Shown here: piece by piece, positions 1-6,472 of the stretch
How the letters are laid out: every line of letters begins with the position of its first letter
Numbering within the stretch: position 1 is the first letter of the stretch
Source: UBA8752 sp965659115
Lineage (GTDB): Bacteria; Bacteroidota; Bacteroidia; Flavobacteriales_D; Sanyastnellaceae
Reading direction: 5' to 3'
DNA length: 14,440 bases
NCBI GenBank assembly: GCA_965659115.1
Contig: CBFHUP010000059.1
Coordinates: forward strand, 1-14,440
The notes under the pieces: model-generated
Databases searched by the model: none
Seen by the model: the letters and a program-made list of their open reading frames with translations, nothing else
What the model was told of the DNA's origin: nothing
Program-made: the position numbers and the translations under genes

Positions 1-464
1 AACTGGCTGATGGGAACCCCGCACGGAGTTGTACACCCCACAACACCTTCCCATCCGGCATTTCCACCAGACGCTCCGTTGTTCACGATGAGCTGAAAAG
101 TCAGACAACCGGTAGGGTTGTCTTCCGACGCCGTGATGCTGATGCCCTCCATAGCATTTCCCGACGGTGCCCCAACGAGAGGCGCTCCTGTGGTATTGCC
201 ATCGTAGAGCAGCAAGATGTCATTGTTGTTGGGGTTGGCATTCGTCTGGAGATCGAACATCGTAAAGACCACTGACACAGCATCCCCCGGGATATCAGGG
301 CAGATGGTAATGACATAGTTGTTGTCTGAGTAAGGGCCGGCCAAGCCATCGTCGACAAACGTTCCTGTGCACAGGGTGACATCGCCATTGTCAATGCTGA
401 ATTGAGCAGACACATGGGCGTGGCACAAACACCAGACCAATAAAAGAGCAATGATTCTATACAT
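1..464 (-). CDS. Secreted CUB-domain protein, 5' part only (runs off left edge)
   Basis: The gene begins inside the window and continues past the left edge; about 154 codons are visible. From the ATG at 464 the protein opens with a short basic n-region, a hydrophobic stretch (IIALLLVWCLC) and a likely cleavage site near HVSA|QF, a standard export signal. The next ~130 residues fit a CUB domain: a cysteine near residue 32, spaced hydrophobic strands, a central LLLYDG motif around residues 86-91, a GCLTFQ strand, and a closing GW...GC near residues 142-147. CUB domains are extracellular beta-sandwiches for protein or glycan binding; in Bacteroidota they often form the N-terminal parts of large surface proteins, commonly type IX secretion substrates. 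The sorting domain would be at the unseen C-terminus. An in-frame ATG at 494 would add ten residues; I prefer 464 because it gives a normal signal peptide. The gene lies 144 bp downstream of the PKD/CHU_C membrane-protein gene on the same strand. Confidence 0.75.
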   Translation of the reverse strand, partial: MYRIIALLLVWCLCHAHVSAQFSIDNGDVTLCTGTFVDDGLAGPYSDNNYVITICPDIPGDAVSVVFTMFDLQTNANPNNNDILLLYDGNTTGAPLVGAPSGNAMEGISITASEDNPTGCLTFQLIVNNGASGGNAGWEGVVGCTTPCGVPISQ

Positions 465-513
465 AAAGAAATAGCCGCTTAAGTAACCTCTCATTTCAGG
501 ATGGCTCTAGGCG

Positions 514-541
514 CAAAGATGGAACTTGGATGGCTTTCAAA
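514..541 (-). promoter_or_regulatory. Possible weak Bacteroidota-type promoter for the CUB gene
   Basis: On the minus strand, CATCTTTG (514-521) matches the Bacteroidota -7 consensus TAnnTTTG at all but one fixed position. A TTTG (538-541) lies 16 bases upstream of it, slightly short of the usual spacing to a -33 TTG element. It would start transcription about 40 bases before the ATG at 464. The match is weak and could be chance. Confidence 0.2.
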
Positions 542-608
542 GTGTTGCATCTGCGCATAAAAATCGGATACATCTCAAGACCTTCAAACACTCGCCGATC
601 TGAGAAAA

Positions 609-1964
609 TCACTCGACCAGCACCTCATCGGAAAAGTAAGATGGCCCCTCCTTCTCCTGTATGACAACGGTCCATGAATACACCTGGCCCGAAATGGCCT
701 GGGTCCCATCAGGGAGTGTCCCATCCCACGGGGATGCGGATGTAGTACTGTGAATCAATTCTCCCGCTGCATCCTCGATGCGGAAGACAAATGGTCTTTC
801 CAGTTGGGCCACACCCCGCGGCATGAAGGTGTCATAGCGGCCATCCCCATTGGGGCTGAAACGACCTGACCCTCCAATTCCAAAACGGTTGCCCACTTCA
901 ATGGTATGGCTGGCAACGGATTGGCAGCCATGAGGTGAACTTGCCACAAGTTGCACTACATGCTCCCCTACCCGCTCTAAATCAAAGACAGCAGTTTTAC
1001 CCGCTTGGGTGATTTCACCGTCCACCACCCAGGTGCAGGAAGCGGCATTTTTGCTGGCATTCAGCATGGTCACAGCCGGACTTTTCGTGCTCGATTCAGG
1101 CACCTTCCAAGTGAATCCAGCTTCGGGATTGGCATGGATTGTCACCAAATTCTCGATGGTTCGGGTCCGGATCATGCCATCGCTGACCCGCGTAACGCTC
1201 AAGGTGATGTCATACGTTCCTGGAGCCATAAACACATGCTGTGGCTCCGATTCGTTGCTGAAATTTCCATCTCCAAAATTCCAAAGCACACGCACATTGT
1301 CGCGGGGCTTCGCCATGCGAAACCCAATTTCAGTGCCCACACAAGCATCCTTGATGTCCACTCCAAATGCTGCGAGCTTCTCGACGGGCAAATCGGCCCA
1401 ATCCTCCGACTTCTCGTCTGCTTCCGCATAGACTGCGGACGCGGAGACGTCTGGGGTTGATGCCGCCGGTACCGCGGACTCAACATCTGCAACGGGTTCT
1501 TCAGCAGAAAAGTCGTCGCCCCCGTCAGATTGACCTTCAGATGGCGCTTCAATGCTGATTTCCACAGCCTTCACCACTTCTATCTCGGACCCTCCTTCAA
1601 TGCTCCACACCTCGTGGGTCGCTGCCGCGTCATCTTCAAACCATTCCAATGGCTCTACCTCGCCCCCTTCTTCAACTGCCACATCCACCCTTTCGGTTGA
1701 ACCCTCCGCTTCGGCCTCCTCAGAAGTCGGGTCTGAAAACCACAAGGCGCCGCCAATCAAAGCTGCACCAGCCGCCGGGCCAATGATCCAACGCCACGAT
1801 ACGGCAGCCGCTCCGCCAGCCGCTCCGCCAGCCATGGCTGACTGCATGGTCAGCCAGCTGGGAACCACCATACCTGGAGCCTTCTCCAAAGCAGAGCGCA
1901 TGCCCTGCTCGAAGCCCCCCCCAGCGGCTTCTTCTTTCTCGTCTTCTTCTCGGTCCTTTCTCAC
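609..1964 (-). CDS. Single-pass membrane protein with PKD-like repeats and CHU_C-type C-terminus; putative anti-sigma regulator
   Basis: 451 residues. Residues 1-56 are charged and probably cytoplasmic; within them, residues 18-45 (FEQGMRSALEKAP...VPSW) resemble the short amphipathic motif before the membrane helix of many Bacteroidota sigma-factor partners (inference). One membrane helix spans about 57-76. Residues 80-200 form a strongly acidic, low-complexity linker. A PKD domain follows (about 205-277, with WNFGDG at 228-233 and the HVF..PGTYDITLSV strand), then a second, degenerate PKD-like repeat (280-357). The C-terminus (366-449) looks like the gliding-motility-associated CHU_C domain: FSPNGDGRYDTF at 369-380, then PWDGTLPDG and a YSWTVVI strand. 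Positive residues before the helix and acidic ones after it predict N-in, C-out. The start is GTG at 1962-1964, overlapping the sigma TGA as GTGA, so translation is probably coupled. The first internal ATG is codon 22. An anti-sigma or sensor role is inferred from gene order and topology only. Confidence 0.75.
   Translation of the reverse strand: MRKDREEDEKEEAAGGGFEQGMRSALEKAPGMVVPSWLTMQSAMAGGAAGGAAAVSWRWIIGPAAGAALIGGALWFSDPTSEEAEAEGSTERVDVAVEEGGEVEPLEWFEDDAAATHEVWSIEGGSEIEVVKAVEISIEAPSEGQSDGGDDFSAEEPVADVESAVPAASTPDVSASAVYAEADEKSEDWADLPVEKLAAFGVDIKDACVGTEIGFRMAKPRDNVRVLWNFGDGNFSNESEPQHVFMAPGTYDITLSVTRVSDGMIRTRTIENLVTIHANPEAGFTWKVPESSTKSPAVTMLNASKNAASCTWVVDGEITQAGKTAVFDLERVGEHVVQLVASSPHGCQSVASHTIEVGNRFGIGGSGRFSPNGDGRYDTFMPRGVAQLERPFVFRIEDAAGELIHSTTSASPWDGTLPDGTQAISGQVYSWTVVIQEKEGPSYFSDEVLVE
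1805..1833. repeat. 12-bp tandem repeat, about 2.4 copies, inside the PKD/CHU_C gene
   Basis: The unit CAGCCGCTCCGC occurs twice in perfect tandem (1805-1816 and 1817-1828) and begins a third time (CAGCC, 1829-1833). On the coding strand it encodes an Ala-Gly-Gly-Ala repeat just before the membrane helix. The unit is a multiple of three, so a gain or loss would change the protein in four-residue steps without a frameshift. Confidence 0.8.
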
Positions 1965-2581
1965 TGTTTCCTCAATTTCTCTCGCAACAGCTCCCGCAAA
2001 TTGCGGCGTGCCTTTGCATAGTTTGACTTGGACGTCCCTTCCGATATGCCCAACTGCGTGCTGATTTCTCGGTGCGCGTAGCCTTCGATCGCATACAAGT
2101 TGAACACAGCCCTATACATGGGCGTCAACTTTTCCATCGCCTCCAGGATGTCCTTGTGATCTAATGTGGCCCACTCAGGTTCAGATTGCTCTATCTCCTT
2201 TGCAGACAACACGTCCAACATCTCCTCACTCTCTCCCACAAACTGCAGTTGCTTGGAAGAACGCAATGCATCTATGGCCATGTTGACCATAATGCGCCGC
2301 ATCCAACCCTCGAACGAACCTCTAAAAGTGTATCCACCAACGTTGCGGAACACCTTTATAAATCCATCCTGCAGCACGTCCAACGCTTCCTGTTCACCAG
2401 GGATATACCGGCGAATGGCCAGCATCATCTTACCCGCAAACGTTTCGTAGATCAACCTTTGGCCCTCCGATTCTCCAGCTTGGGCGGATTTCACCCAAGC
2501 CCGAAGTGTATCGGAGTCCGGAAGGTTGGACGGAGAAATGACGAATCGTTCCACAATTGGTTGCCCCGGCTTAAGCTTCAT
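1961..2581 (-). CDS. ECF-type RNA polymerase sigma factor (sigma-70 family)
   Basis: 206 residues, a typical ECF sigma length. Region 2 is at about 40-108, with the core-binding helix around EALDVLQDGFIKVFRN (65-80) and the -10-recognition segment YTFRGSFEGWMRRIMVNMAID (84-104). An acidic linker (115-140) follows. Region 4 is at about 145-197: LTPMYRAVFNLYAIEGYAHREIS, then the helix-turn-helix LGISEGTSKSNYAKARRNLREL. It has no region 1 or 3, as expected for ECF sigmas. The product would direct core polymerase to a specific promoter set. The following gene overlaps its stop codon (GTGA) and encodes a single-pass membrane protein, the arrangement usual for a sigma factor and its membrane-bound regulator. 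Its promoter should lie in the 88-bp gap shared with the divergent mnmA, which also carries a perfect inverted repeat. The target genes are unknown; the neighbouring CUB gene is one candidate. The closest named analogues are RpoE/SigW-like proteins, but I cannot assign an orthologue. Confidence 0.93.
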   Translation of the reverse strand: MKLKPGQPIVERFVISPSNLPDSDTLRAWVKSAQAGESEGQRLIYETFAGKMMLAIRRYIPGEQEALDVLQDGFIKVFRNVGGYTFRGSFEGWMRRIMVNMAIDALRSSKQLQFVGESEEMLDVLSAKEIEQSEPEWATLDHKDILEAMEKLTPMYRAVFNLYAIEGYAHREISTQLGISEGTSKSNYAKARRNLRELLREKLRKQ

Positions 2582-2619
2582 TCACAAAAAAGCACCTCGC
2601 CTGAAGGTTTGGCTCAATA

Positions 2620-2644
2620 TCGAAAGATGCAGCCACTCTTTCGA
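2620..2644. promoter_or_regulatory. Perfect 8-bp inverted repeat, candidate operator in a divergent intergenic region
   Basis: TCGAAAGA (2620-2627) and TCTTTCGA (2637-2644) are exact reverse complements separated by nine bases. The repeat lies in the 88-bp gap between the divergent sigma factor gene (start 2581) and mnmA (start 2670), where a dimeric regulator could act on both. Its arms are A/T-rich and no T-run follows, so it does not look like a terminator. No binding protein is identified. Confidence 0.4.
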
Positions 2645-2669
2645 AGGTGCCACTTTGTAGTTTCGCACC

Positions 2670-3818
2670 ATGCGCGTTGTAGTAGGATTATCTGGAGGAG
2701 TCGACAGCAGCGTGGCCGCATTGCTATTGCAGCAAGAAGGCCATGAAGTGATCGGAATCTTCATGCGCAATTGGGTGGACGATTCCGTGACCCTAGACAA
2801 CGCCTGCCCTTGGGTGGACGATGCCAATGACGCCTTGTTGGTCGCCCAACATTTGGGCATCCCCTTTCAGGTCATCGATTTGTCTGAAGCTTACCGGGAG
2901 CGCATCGTAGACCACATGTTTGCGGAATATGCAGCGGGCCGCACGCCCAATCCCGATGTTCTCTGTAACCGAGAAATCAAATTTGACCTTTTCAGAAAAG
3001 CCGCCCATCAACTGGGTGCGGATGCCGTCGCCACAGGACATTATTGCCGAAGGGCCACCACCCCTGAAGGACAGCACCAACTCTTGGCTGGAAAGGACCC
3101 CAACAAGGACCAGAGTTACTTCTTGTGTCAAGTGACCCCATCGCAACTTTCGGACGCCCTGTTCCCCATTGGAGAATTGGAGAAGCCCGAAGTGAGGCGC
3201 ATTGCTGCAGAAGCGAAATTGCCCACCGCCCAAAAAAAGGACAGTCAGGGCCTGTGCTTTGTGGGCAAAGTCAAGCTGCCTGAGTTTTTGCAGCAACAAC
3301 TTCAGGTGCAGCACGGCCCTATTGTGGAGGTCCCTTCCGAAGGCGTGATTCCCGGCCTCAATTCTTGGGACCCACCCACCTTTGACTTGGGTCTCGGCCG
3401 CGAAGTGGGCACACATCCAGGCGCGCACTTTTTTACCATTGGACAACGGCGGGGATTGAACGTTGGAGGCCATGTTGAGCCGCTTTTCGTCATCGGCAAA
3501 GACATGTCAACCAATGCGCTTTACGTCGGCGAGTCCGAACGCCATCCGGGCCTCCACCGCATGGGTCTGGCGATGGCCGATGCACAAGTCCACTGGATTC
3601 GTCCCGATCGCGCGCCATCAGGCTTAATGGACGTGATGCCAGTCAAAGCCCGGTTTCGCTACCGTCAACCCCTCCAAGACGCCCAACTCACGAAAACAAA
3701 CTTCGGATACACCTTGGTATTTGACGAGCCTCAGTCCGGCATTGCCCCAGGGCAGTTTGCCGCATGGCACGATGTAGAAACGGGAGAAGAAGTGCTCGGA
3801 AGTGGCGTCATCGCCTGA
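2670..3818 (+). CDS. mnmA: tRNA-specific 2-thiouridylase MnmA
   Basis: 382 residues, close to the usual 360-380. MnmA activates C2 of U34 in tRNAs for Lys, Glu and Gln as an adenylate and replaces the oxygen with sulfur from a persulfide relay; it acts in the cytoplasm. Seen here: the PP-loop ATPase motif SGGVDSS at residues 8-14; FMRNW at 31-35, followed by the Bacteroidota-like CPWVDDANDA segment; the first catalytic cysteine in NPDVLCNREIKF (Cys99); ATGHY at 121-125; KDQSYFL at 146-152; and the second catalytic cysteine in DSQGLCFVG (Cys196). The C-terminal beta-barrel region follows (FTIGQRRGL, then the PVKARFRYR strand). Both catalytic cysteines and the P-loop are intact, so it should be active. 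The ATG at 2670 is five residues before the first P-loop strand, as is normal. It is divergent from the sigma gene and convergent with the glycosyltransferase gene, so it is probably monocistronic. Confidence 0.97.
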   Translation: MRVVVGLSGGVDSSVAALLLQQEGHEVIGIFMRNWVDDSVTLDNACPWVDDANDALLVAQHLGIPFQVIDLSEAYRERIVDHMFAEYAAGRTPNPDVLCNREIKFDLFRKAAHQLGADAVATGHYCRRATTPEGQHQLLAGKDPNKDQSYFLCQVTPSQLSDALFPIGELEKPEVRRIAAEAKLPTAQKKDSQGLCFVGKVKLPEFLQQQLQVQHGPIVEVPSEGVIPGLNSWDPPTFDLGLGREVGTHPGAHFFTIGQRRGLNVGGHVEPLFVIGKDMSTNALYVGESERHPGLHRMGLAMADAQVHWIRPDRAPSGLMDVMPVKARFRYRQPLQDAQLTKTNFGYTLVFDEPQSGIAPGQFAAWHDVETGEEVLGSGVIA

Positions 3819-3846
3819 CTTCACGAGACGACTGAAGACAGGTCAG
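3815..3846. terminator. Weak hairpin between convergent mnmA and glycosyltransferase genes
   Basis: CTGA plus CTTCA (3815-3823) can pair with TGAAG (3833-3837) and TCAG (3843-3846), leaving a 9-base loop and a 5-base bulge. It sits at the junction of two convergent genes that end only 24 bp apart, overlapping both stop codons. There is no clear T-run on either strand, so it is at best a weak bidirectional terminator. Confidence 0.25.
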
Positions 3847-4826
3847 AGGGTGTCCTTGAGGAGGTAGACGTTGCGGCTTGGGGCGTTGCGGGTCACCAAC
3901 TCGCCCACAAATCCAGCCAAGAACAGCTGCAGCCCCATCACCATAAAGGACAAGGCGATGTGGAAGGCGCTAATGTCCGCAATGTTGCGTGCTGCCACTT
4001 CTGAATACAAGGCCCACAACTTGTAGCCTCCGATGCCCGCAAAGAGTGCGAATCCACCTGCAAACATGAGCGATCCCAAGACGCCAAAAAGGTGCATCGG
4101 CTTGTGCCCGAAACGGCCTAGAAAAGCAATGGTGAGCAAGTCCAAAAACCCATTCACAAACCGCTCCAACCCAAACTTGGTGGTGCCATACTTCCTGGCC
4201 TGATGCTGGACCACCTGTTCTCCTATGCGTGAAAATCCAGCTTGCTTGGCCAGCACGGGGATGTACCGGTGCATTTCACCATTGACTTCAACGGCCTGTA
4301 CCACTTCCCTGCGGTACGCCTTGAGTCCACAATTGAAGTCGTGCAAGTGGATGCCACTCACCCGACGGGTTGCCCAATTGTACAGTTTGGTGGGGACGGT
4401 CTTGGTAATGGGGTCGTGGCGCTTCTTTTTCCAACCGCTCACGAGATCGAAGCCCTCTTCTAAAATCCGGCGCTCCAACTCGGGGACTTCCTCGGGACTG
4501 TCTTGCAAGTCCGCATCCATGGTGATGACCACCTTCCCGCGCACCACCTTAAAGCCTGTGTGCAATGCGGCACTCTTGCCCTGGTTTCGAGCAAAACTCA
4601 GCCCCACCACCTTGTCTCCGTATTGCTCCTTGAGGGATTGAACCACCTGCCAAGAACCATCGGAAGAACCATCGTCTACGAACACCACCTCATAGGTGCG
4701 GCCGGACAAAACCCGGTCTATCCAAGACATAAGTTCGGGCAGACTCTCTTCTTCATTGAAAAGAGGGACCACAATGCTCAAGTCGCATTCAGGACGTGTG
4801 GGGGATGTCAGTTGATCGGTGTCCAT
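3843..4826 (-). CDS. Family 2 glycosyltransferase, DPM1/ArnC-like, with two C-terminal membrane helices
   Basis: 327 residues. The GT-A catalytic domain occupies about 16-235: LSIVVPLFNEEESL (16-29), the nucleotide-binding strand VVFVDDGSSDGS (47-58), LSFARNQGKSAAL (76-88), and the metal-binding DADLQDSPEE (104-113). Further on are DFNCGLKAYRREV (163-175) and the HQARKYGTTKFG segment (208-219) typical of polyprenyl-phosphate sugar transferases. Two membrane helices lie at about 245-268 and 286-308. Enzymes of this type move a sugar from a nucleotide donor to a polyprenyl phosphate on the cytoplasmic face of the inner membrane, for later use in lipid, glycan or protein modification; the actual sugar cannot be read from the sequence. 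The gene is 21 bp downstream of the DUF4199 gene on the same strand, so the two probably form an operon. Confidence 0.9.
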   Translation of the reverse strand: MDTDQLTSPTRPECDLSIVVPLFNEEESLPELMSWIDRVLSGRTYEVVFVDDGSSDGSWQVVQSLKEQYGDKVVGLSFARNQGKSAALHTGFKVVRGKVVITMDADLQDSPEEVPELERRILEEGFDLVSGWKKKRHDPITKTVPTKLYNWATRRVSGIHLHDFNCGLKAYRREVVQAVEVNGEMHRYIPVLAKQAGFSRIGEQVVQHQARKYGTTKFGLERFVNGFLDLLTIAFLGRFGHKPMHLFGVLGSLMFAGGFALFAGIGGYKLWALYSEVAARNIADISAFHIALSFMVMGLQLFLAGFVGELVTRNAPSRNVYLLKDTL

Positions 4827-4847
4827 GGGACGGAGGCAAGATAAAGC

Positions 4848-5438
4848 TCAACCGCGGAAGACCCCGTCCACTTGGGGCTTGCGTTTGAGGATGAGCGAGA
4901 CAATAGCTGCAACAAAACAAAGCCACACCAAGCCGGTCAAGGCATCGGCCAGTTGCCCACTCAAGGACAGGGAGTTGCGTGTTGAAACCTGGACCATTTC
5001 TACCATCTCCTCCCATTGACCTGACATGCCCTCCATGTTGAGCGCATACAGCGCTTCTTCCGCCTTTTGGACCACCAGCCCAACATAGGCTTCAACAAGG
5101 TCTGGCCTCATTACATGAAAAAGCAAGAGCATAAAGGCATTGTATCCAAGCCGCACCAAAAAACCGGCCAACAGCGACAAACCAAACGCCCGGCCAAAGC
5201 TGAGTCCCCCCTCCTCTTGGCGAACCAAAAGCAACACCATCACCATCACAGAAACCACCACCGTGAGCACAAAGGGTACACTCCAATGGCCCAACAACGC
5301 CTCAAAGCGGATCATGTAAGCCAACAAATACCCTGAGAGCACCAAACCGGCGCCTGCCGCTGCATGCCCGAACAAAAAAGAGGGGATCCCCTTGGACTGA
5401 AGCGTTTGTTCGGTAGGGTCTGTGATGTGGTTATCCAT
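4848..5438 (-). CDS. DUF4199 family membrane protein
   Basis: 196 residues from the ATG at 5438. Four hydrophobic segments are visible at about 22-44, 52-72, 82-109 and 163-184. Between the third and fourth is a hydrophilic, acidic loop of about 50 residues with EEALYALNMEGMSGQWEEM. This pattern, and the position beside a DPM1-like glycosyltransferase, fits DUF4199, a family of unknown function largely confined to Bacteroidota. A possible role in supporting the adjacent glycosyltransferase is inference. An in-frame ATG at 5468 would add ten residues (MSILGPIQRS) and bring the start within 31 bp of the divergent SRP RNA promoter box. I prefer 5438 because MDNH followed by a polar stretch and then the first helix is a more usual N-terminus, but the longer form cannot be excluded. 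Confidence 0.8.
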   Translation of the reverse strand: MDNHITDPTEQTLQSKGIPSFLFGHAAAGAGLVLSGYLLAYMIRFEALLGHWSVPFVLTVVVSVMVMVLLLVRQEEGGLSFGRAFGLSLLAGFLVRLGYNAFMLLLFHVMRPDLVEAYVGLVVQKAEEALYALNMEGMSGQWEEMVEMVQVSTRNSLSLSGQLADALTGLVWLCFVAAIVSLILKRKPQVDGVFRG

Positions 5439-5498
5439 GCTGCGTTGAATCGGGCCCAATATCGACACCTATGGTGTACAATGGAACCCACACTGTCC

Positions 5499-5506
5499 TA
5501 CCTTTG
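5499..5506 (+). promoter_or_regulatory. Bacteroidota -7 promoter element for the SRP RNA
   Basis: TACCTTTG is an exact match to the Bacteroidota primary-sigma -7 consensus TAnnTTTG. It ends five bases before the predicted 5' end of the SRP RNA at about 5512, the expected distance. No clear -33 TTG is present at the usual spacing upstream, so recognition may depend mainly on the -7 box. Confidence 0.6.
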
Positions 5507-5511
5507 TCCAC

Positions 5512-5619
5512 GGAGGGCAAGTCTCCCACGGCCAGCTCCCACTTAACCCCCTAGGGCCGGAAGGCAGCAAGGGCAGGTGGTCGTAGCGGTGCGATGGGAA
5601 TCGCTTGCCCTCTCTTTTT
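5512..5619 (+). ncRNA. ffs: Signal recognition particle RNA (4.5S RNA, small bacterial type)
   Basis: This is the RNA scaffold of the bacterial SRP, which binds Ffh and helps target nascent membrane and secreted proteins to FtsY and the Sec translocon. The near-invariant apical domain is present: GCC-GGAA-GGC (5556-5565), with the GGAA tetraloop at 5559-5562, followed by AGCAAGGGCA, which forms the asymmetric loop that contacts Ffh. The closing helix is explicit: GAGGGCAAG (5513-5521) pairs perfectly with CTTGCCCTC (5604-5612), and the CCCA/TGGG step extends it inward. A T-run at 5615-5619 gives a natural end. The size of about 105 nt fits the short SRP RNA of Gram-negative bacteria. It is divergent from DUF4199, and the next gene starts five bases after it. 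Confidence 0.93.
5604..5619 (+). terminator. U-tract terminator of the SRP RNA
   Basis: The 3' arm of the SRP RNA closing helix (CTTGCCCTC, 5604-5612) is followed by TCTTTTT (5613-5619). The RNA's own terminal helix plus the U-tract would act as an intrinsic terminator. Efficiency is uncertain because the U-tract is short, and the ATG of the SDR gene is at 5624. Confidence 0.5.
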
Positions 5620-5623
5620 CCCC

Positions 5624-6451
5624 ATGCGAACCGACTTCCACCGCCAAGCCAAGGTTGTCCTCGTCACCGGTGCCACCACCGGGATTGGCGCATCCATTGC
5701 GCAGGTTCTGGCCGATGCTGGACACCGAGTTTGGGGCACAGGTCGGAAATCCGAAACCGCCCATCCCCTGCCGGGCAAGCCAGGCAGCATCGCTTTGGAT
5801 GTCACCAAACCCACCACTGTTGATTCCGCCATCTCCACCATTGTCAGTGAAGAAGGCCACCTTGACGCAGTGGTCAACAATGCGGGCATTGGGATGATGG
5901 GCGCCATGAGCGACACTTCCGAAGAAGAACTGCTGACGGTGTACCGCACCAACGTGGTCGGGCTGCACACCGTAAGCCGCGCTGCGGTTCCGCATTTGAT
6001 CGCCTCCCAAGGACACTTGTTGCATGTCGGCAGTGTCGCTGGTGTAGTCGGGTTGCCGTTTCGCGGCGTCTACTGCTCTTCAAAGGCTGCTGTAGAATTG
6101 ATCGCAGAGGCGCAAAGCATGGAACTCGCGCGTCACAAGGTGCGCGTCACTGTGCTGAGGCCCGGCGATTTTAAAACGGCCATCAATGCCAACCGTCTGA
6201 GGGTCGCCCACCCGAACCACGATGTAAATCCAGGCTTTGAAGCCGTTTGTGACGCTGTAAATGCAGAAGTAGCGCATGCCAAGGACCCGGCGGACATGGG
6301 CAAAGCGGTCCTCAAATTGTTGGGCCAAAAGAAGCCACCCCTCTATGTGACTGTGGCCCCTCCAATGCAAAGGCTGGCCATCCGGCTCAAACGCATTCTA
6401 CCTCACCGGGTTTTCGAAGCTTTGATTGCCCGGAGGTATCCCTTGGATTGA
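5624..6451 (+). CDS. Short-chain dehydrogenase/reductase (classical SDR)
   Basis: 275 residues from the ATG at 5624. The Rossmann cofactor motif TGATTGIG is at 15-22, an R in TGRK at 39-42 suggests NADP(H) preference, a DV at 59-60 contacts the adenine, and NNAG is at 85-88. The full catalytic set is present: Asn110, Ser137 (GSVAG), and Tyr150/Lys154 (YCSSK). PGDFKT at 174-179 is the usual cofactor-closing loop. The C-terminal third is basic and variable, so the substrate cannot be told; this subtype covers ketone, steroid-like and acyl-group reductases. The open frame extends up to an ATG at 5594, but that start lies inside the SRP RNA, so I reject it. Starting at 5624 leaves five bases after the RNA's U-tract, so the gene is expressed by read-through or as a nearly leaderless message. 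accC follows after 21 bp on the same strand. Confidence 0.92.
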   Translation: MRTDFHRQAKVVLVTGATTGIGASIAQVLADAGHRVWGTGRKSETAHPLPGKPGSIALDVTKPTTVDSAISTIVSEEGHLDAVVNNAGIGMMGAMSDTSEEELLTVYRTNVVGLHTVSRAAVPHLIASQGHLLHVGSVAGVVGLPFRGVYCSSKAAVELIAEAQSMELARHKVRVTVLRPGDFKTAINANRLRVAHPNHDVNPGFEAVCDAVNAEVAHAKDPADMGKAVLKLLGQKKPPLYVTVAPPMQRLAIRLKRILPHRVFEALIARRYPLD

Positions 6452-6472
6452 ATCGCGCATTTTTGTGTCGCC

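Noticed and set aside
1552..2064. 170-codon plus-strand open frame across the sensor/sigma junction
   Set aside because: It is a Ser/Pro/Ala-rich antisense translation of the acidic linker and membrane helix; codon bias of the real genes produces it.
2658..2665. TAGTTTCG just upstream of mnmA, considered as a -7 box
   Set aside because: It has one mismatch to TAnnTTTG, lies too close to the ATG unless the message is leaderless, and has no spaced TTG upstream.
2793..3473. 226-codon open frame on the minus strand opposite mnmA
   Set aside because: It lies fully within mnmA, whose catalytic motifs are intact in the plus frame. The antisense protein has no domain pattern.
5594..5623. Upstream ATG giving a longer SDR protein
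   Set aside because: It lies inside the SRP RNA, and the extra ten residues are not part of an SDR N-terminus. The ATG at 5624 is next to the Rossmann fold start.
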